From Rhizobium sp. WSM4643 (GTDB lineage Bacteria; Pseudomonadota; Alphaproteobacteria; Rhizobiales; Rhizobiaceae): a stretch of 64,000 bases of DNA. Position 1 is the first letter of the stretch. Each line of letters starts with the position of its first letter. This document shows, in pieces, positions 61,578 to 64,000 of this stretch. The translations under genes were made by a program, and so were the position numbers. A model generated the notes under the pieces. It ran no database searches and was not told the DNA's origin. It was given only the letters and a program-made list of their open reading frames with translations. The stretch is taken from positions 1,984,001-2,048,000 of the forward strand of contig NZ_CP104040.1 in assembly GCF_025152745.1 (NCBI RefSeq). Direction: 5' to 3'.

Positions 61578-62356
61578 CACCTGTTTTCCTTTGTCGGTTG
61601 GAGGAATGGTGCCACCTCGATGCCAGCCTTTTGCAATTCCCTGCGCACGTGGACGGCCATGGCGAGCGCTCCTGGGCTGTCCCCGTGAACGCAGATCGAG
61701 TGCGCATCGAGAGTGATCGGAACGCCGTCGACCGTCGGCATGAGGCCGCTGGACAGGTACTCGATCAATCTCGAAGCTGCCTCCGCGGGATCATGGATCA
61801 TCGCTCCCGGCAAGTTGCGCGGGACGAGCCGACCGGTGGAGAGGTAGCCGCGGTCGGCAAAAATCTCGCTGAACACGGTCATTCCTGCATCGCGGGCCGC
61901 ATGCTCAAGCTCTGTCCCGGAGATCGCCAGTATAGCAAGTTCCGGCGAAATCGCTCGGGTTGCGCGGATGATGGCGTCGGCGACCGGCCGTTCGTCGGCC
62001 GCCCAATTGGCGAGTGCCCCGTGCGCCTTGATGTAACGGACTCGGGCGCCTGCCAGAGCCGCAGCTCCCATCAGCGCCCCTATCTGCGTCGCCACAAGCT
62101 GCTCCACTTCCCGGATGCTCAAGGGGATGAGGCGTCGTCCGAAACCTTCGCGATCTGCAAAGCCCGGATGAGCACCGGCGACGACACCCCGCTCGCTTGC
62201 AAGGGTAAGCGTCTCCACCATGGTTGCCGGATCTCCTGCGTGCCCGCCACAGGCGATGTTCGCACTGGTGACGACGTCAAGGATCGCCTTGTCGTCGCCC
62301 ATGCGCCAGGGTCCAAATCCCTCCCCCAGATCAGAATTGAGATCGATCTTCGTCAT
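61577..62356 (-). CDS. pxpA: 5-oxoprolinase subunit PxpA (LamB/YcsF family)
   Basis: A 259-residue protein with the LamB/YcsF signature 'KIDLNSDLGEGFGPWRMGDD', 'SANIACGGHAGDP', 'GAHPGFADREGFGRR', 'YIKAHGAL', 'EIFADRGYLSTGRLVPR' and 'ICVHGDSPGA'. It is subunit A of 5-oxoprolinase. The ATG at 62356 follows GGAAATC; a TTG at 62368 is also in frame. First gene of the pxpA-miniORF-pxpB-pxpC operon. Confidence 0.9.
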   Translation of the reverse strand: MTKIDLNSDLGEGFGPWRMGDDKAILDVVTSANIACGGHAGDPATMVETLTLASERGVVAGAHPGFADREGFGRRLIPLSIREVEQLVATQIGALMGAAALAGARVRYIKAHGALANWAADERPVADAIIRATRAISPELAILAISGTELEHAARDAGMTVFSEIFADRGYLSTGRLVPRNLPGAMIHDPAEAASRLIEYLSSGLMPTVDGVPITLDAHSICVHGDSPGALAMAVHVRRELQKAGIEVAPFLQPTKENR

Positions 62357-62381
62357 GATTTCCGTCAACCCTTCGCGCCGG

Positions 62382-62723
62382 TCTTGTCAGCTTCGTCGCA
62401 TTCTGGAGCGTCGAAGCCGAGGTGGAGCACACCTTCGCCCTGCGCGTCAAGAAAACGACGGCTGCTGACTGCGCGCGGCGAGCTTATGTGGCGGTCTCGG
62501 GCCGTCTTTCGCGCGGGGCTTCGGTGGCAAGCTTACCATTGATCCGGCACAGATCGAATCCATCAGGCGTGGGTTACTGCCAGGCGAGGAATCCTTAAAT
62601 CGATTCCGATTTGAGGAATTATGCAGTAAGATCGGAGGCGTAATCGTCGAGCACGTCGTATTCTCTCAAGAGTCAGGTGACTTGATCGACCAGCAGCAGT
62701 GGCGCGCAGAATGTGGATGTGGA
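62382..62723. other. Intergenic region upstream of the pxp operon and the PAS gene
   Basis: About 340 bases between divergent genes. Short frames here read 'FGGKLTIDPAQIESIRR' and similar, which faintly recall the tail of serine recombinases, but no catalytic domain is present and I do not call a gene. The region should hold the promoters of pxpA and of the PAS-domain gene; A/T-rich sequence at 62590-62620 is the likeliest place for the latter. Confidence 0.35.
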
Positions 62724-63245
62724 ATGAACCTTGTCGACAGCATCGGCACGTCCGAATTTTCCGTTGCCGAAGAGCCTGGCATTTTCACCTGGGAATTGGC
62801 GACCGACAAGGTTTATGCGGATTCGGCGCTGGCAAACCTCTTTGGGCTTGATCCGGAACAGACCCTGACGGGGCTGCCGGTCATACGATACCTCGACCGG
62901 ATTCACCCGGACGACAAGCCATCTGTGGCCAAGGCGATTTCAGAATCGGTGATCACAGGAAATCCGTATCGCTGTGATTATCGTGTATTTGATCGAAGCG
63001 GGCAAATAGTAGCCGTGGCTGCCTTCGGCCGCTGCTTCAGGGATGAAGCCGGAAACCCGTCGCAATATGCGGGCATCGTATTTCCGACGAATGATCACGT
63101 CCAGCAGGACGAATTATCTGCTCACTGCAGGGCGGCACTGAAAATTGCGCGGTCATCCGGCCTGCAGGCGACAGCCGATGCGCTTGAAGCGATTCTCAAA
63201 GAGCTTGCCAAGCCGATGCCTTCGGAAACCGTGCAGGTTCATTGA
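62724..63245 (+). CDS. Single PAS-domain protein
   Basis: A 173-residue soluble protein. Residues 15-120 form a PAS fold of the PAS_3 kind: 'GIFTWELATDKVYADSALANLFG', 'RIHPDDKPSV', 'YRCDYRVFDRSGQIVAVAAFG' and 'GIVFPTND'. A short helical tail follows (LSAHCRAALKIARSSGL) and no kinase, cyclase or effector domain. It may be a sensory adaptor that works through a partner. An in-frame TTG at 62682 with AGGTGA is an alternative start. Confidence 0.78.
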   Translation: MNLVDSIGTSEFSVAEEPGIFTWELATDKVYADSALANLFGLDPEQTLTGLPVIRYLDRIHPDDKPSVAKAISESVITGNPYRCDYRVFDRSGQIVAVAAFGRCFRDEAGNPSQYAGIVFPTNDHVQQDELSAHCRAALKIARSSGLQATADALEAILKELAKPMPSETVQVH

Positions 63246-63321
63246 TACCGTCGGCGCACTGGTAGCTCTCAAGGCATGTCACGTTAAAGGGGCGGCGTTG
63301 GCAATCAGGCACTCACCTCCG

Positions 63322-63699
63322 TCACTGCCGTCTTACCTCCTGGATATGACCGGCAAATCCTGCAAGCAGCGCGCCGAGCGGAAGACGCCGAACCAGCCTG
63401 GCGGCAATGAAGGTTGCGCCGATCGCTGCGACAAGTTTCAGCCAGGGATAATCGCCGAGCTGGACATGGGCGCTTGCATCGACCGATGCCGCCTTGGCTT
63501 TCAGCGCCGCTTCTGCATCCTCGCGCAGCACGCCGATGCGAGCATTCAGCAGCCTGACCTCATGCTGCAGGGCGTTCAGGCTCTCGTCGGCCTTTTCGCG
63601 CGCCGTCTGCTCCGCGGCATCGGCAAAGGGCGGATCGCCTTCCTCGATCAGTTCATCGGGGTCAGGCGGAAGGCCGTGGCGGTTGATGGATGATTGCAT
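63322..63699 (-). CDS. Small membrane-anchored coiled-coil protein (YqjD/ElaB-like plan)
   Basis: A 125-residue protein: an acidic N terminus (DELIEEGDPPFADAAEQTARE), a coiled-coil region (ALQHEVRLLNARIGVLREDAEAAL) and a C-terminal hydrophobic segment (WLKLVAAIGATFIAARLV). The layout recalls ribosome-associated inner-membrane proteins YqjD/ElaB, but similarity is only in plan. ATG at 63699 or 63705 with GAGGA upstream. Confidence 0.65.
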   Translation of the reverse strand: MQSSINRHGLPPDPDELIEEGDPPFADAAEQTAREKADESLNALQHEVRLLNARIGVLREDAEAALKAKAASVDASAHVQLGDYPWLKLVAAIGATFIAARLVRRLPLGALLAGFAGHIQEVRRQ

Positions 63700-63763
63700 C
63701 GACATGTCCTCGAATAGGTGAGCGAGGGAAATGAGGCCCGGCGTTGCAGCCGGGCCCCTGATA

Positions 63764-64000
63764 TCAATGGTCGCGCCGGAAACCCTGGCTCTGGTGAGAT
63801 CCGCCTTGCGATTGAGTTTGGGATTGGCGATTGGTTTCGTCCGTTGACGTGGTGCCAGGGTCGGGGAAGGTATAGGCACGCACCTTGGCACTTCCATGCG
63901 CGGTGTCCCGCATTGCCACCGGGCGCGCATCGTCGAATGCGCTCTCGGACACGGCGAGGTCTTCCGAGGCTTTGCCGCCATGCGCCGATCCGGCAAAGCC
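63764..64000 (-). CDS. Hypothetical protein, C-terminal part; continues beyond the window
   Basis: The frame is open from base 64000 to a stop at 63764 and reads 'GFAGSAHGGKASEDLAVSES', then 'RDTAHGSAKVRAYTFPDPG' and a Gln/Ser-rich tail ending 'GFRRDH'. The composition is low-complexity and hydrophilic. A GTG at 63952 could be the start of a 62-residue protein, but the frame continues past it. No family recognised. Confidence 0.45.
   Translation of the reverse strand, partial: GFAGSAHGGKASEDLAVSESAFDDARPVAMRDTAHGSAKVRAYTFPDPGTTSTDETNRQSQTQSQGGSHQSQGFRRDH

Noticed and set aside
62400-62620. Serine recombinase tail
   Set aside because: A short segment reading 'GKLTIDPAQIESIRR' resembles the C-terminal HTH of resolvases, but there is no catalytic domain and the match is too short.

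Overview
The window is chromosomal or large-replicon DNA from an alphaproteobacterium of the Rhizobium/Agrobacterium type. The evidence is the high-GC coding style, many ABC transporters with LacI/GntR/MarR-type regulators, rhizobial palindromic intergenic repeats (four copies or remnants), an opine-type basic amino acid transporter and a secreted RTX glycosidase. I found no rRNA, tRNA or CRISPR array. The species cannot be fixed from the sequence.

Layout. 1-3 kb: start of an acyltransferase, a DUF4864 protein, and a FabF paralogue behind an HxlR regulator with a palindromic operator. 3.2-8 kb: an RTX-repeat secreted glycoside hydrolase divergent from a GH13 alpha-glucan enzyme. 8-9.1 kb: small rhizobial proteins. 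9.3-15.5 kb: a metallophosphoesterase translationally coupled to a CUT1 (Ugp-like) ABC importer, followed by a convergent LacI regulator. 15.8-24.7 kb: M16 peptidase, MarR-GNAT pair, MFS transporter, an arginase-family enzyme with an altered metal motif, PlsY, and a winged-helix/TPR regulator. 24.8-33.5 kb: a copper-handling island with DUF411 protein, CusF-like protein, cupredoxin, multicopper oxidase, TolC-like lipoprotein, cytochrome b561, DUF305 protein, a 16-Cys copper-storage protein (Csp), a cytochrome c'-like protein and a peroxiredoxin-like protein. 33.6-36.8 kb: a very large cyclase/ATPase/TPR protein.

37-46.7 kb is a divergent catabolic locus. A GntR regulator and an ABC transporter (two permeases and an ATPase) face an agmatinase/guanidinobutyrase-like ureohydrolase, an OccT/NocT-like binding protein, a class III aminotransferase, a gamma-glutamyltransferase and an aldehyde dehydrogenase. 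The gene set fits uptake of a guanidino or gamma-glutamyl compound, release of urea, and entry of the resulting GABA-like amine into the succinate pool. Convergent to it lies an acetolactate-synthase paralogue without its small subunit, preceded by an 18-residue leader peptide rich in Val/Leu/Ile and a terminator hairpin, which is a classical ilv attenuator.

49-54 kb: a LacI-controlled ribose-type ABC transporter with a cre-like operator. 54.1-57.1 kb is a scrap zone: an A/T-rich membrane ORF, a DnaE2 fragment, a decayed transposase and a complete ISNCY-like element with repeated ends. 57.3-62.4 kb: an MscS-family channel, a DUF599 remnant, and the 5-oxoprolinase operon pxpA-(36-codon DUF1330 remnant)-pxpB-pxpC. 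62.7-64 kb: a PAS protein, a small membrane protein and an ORF running off the edge.
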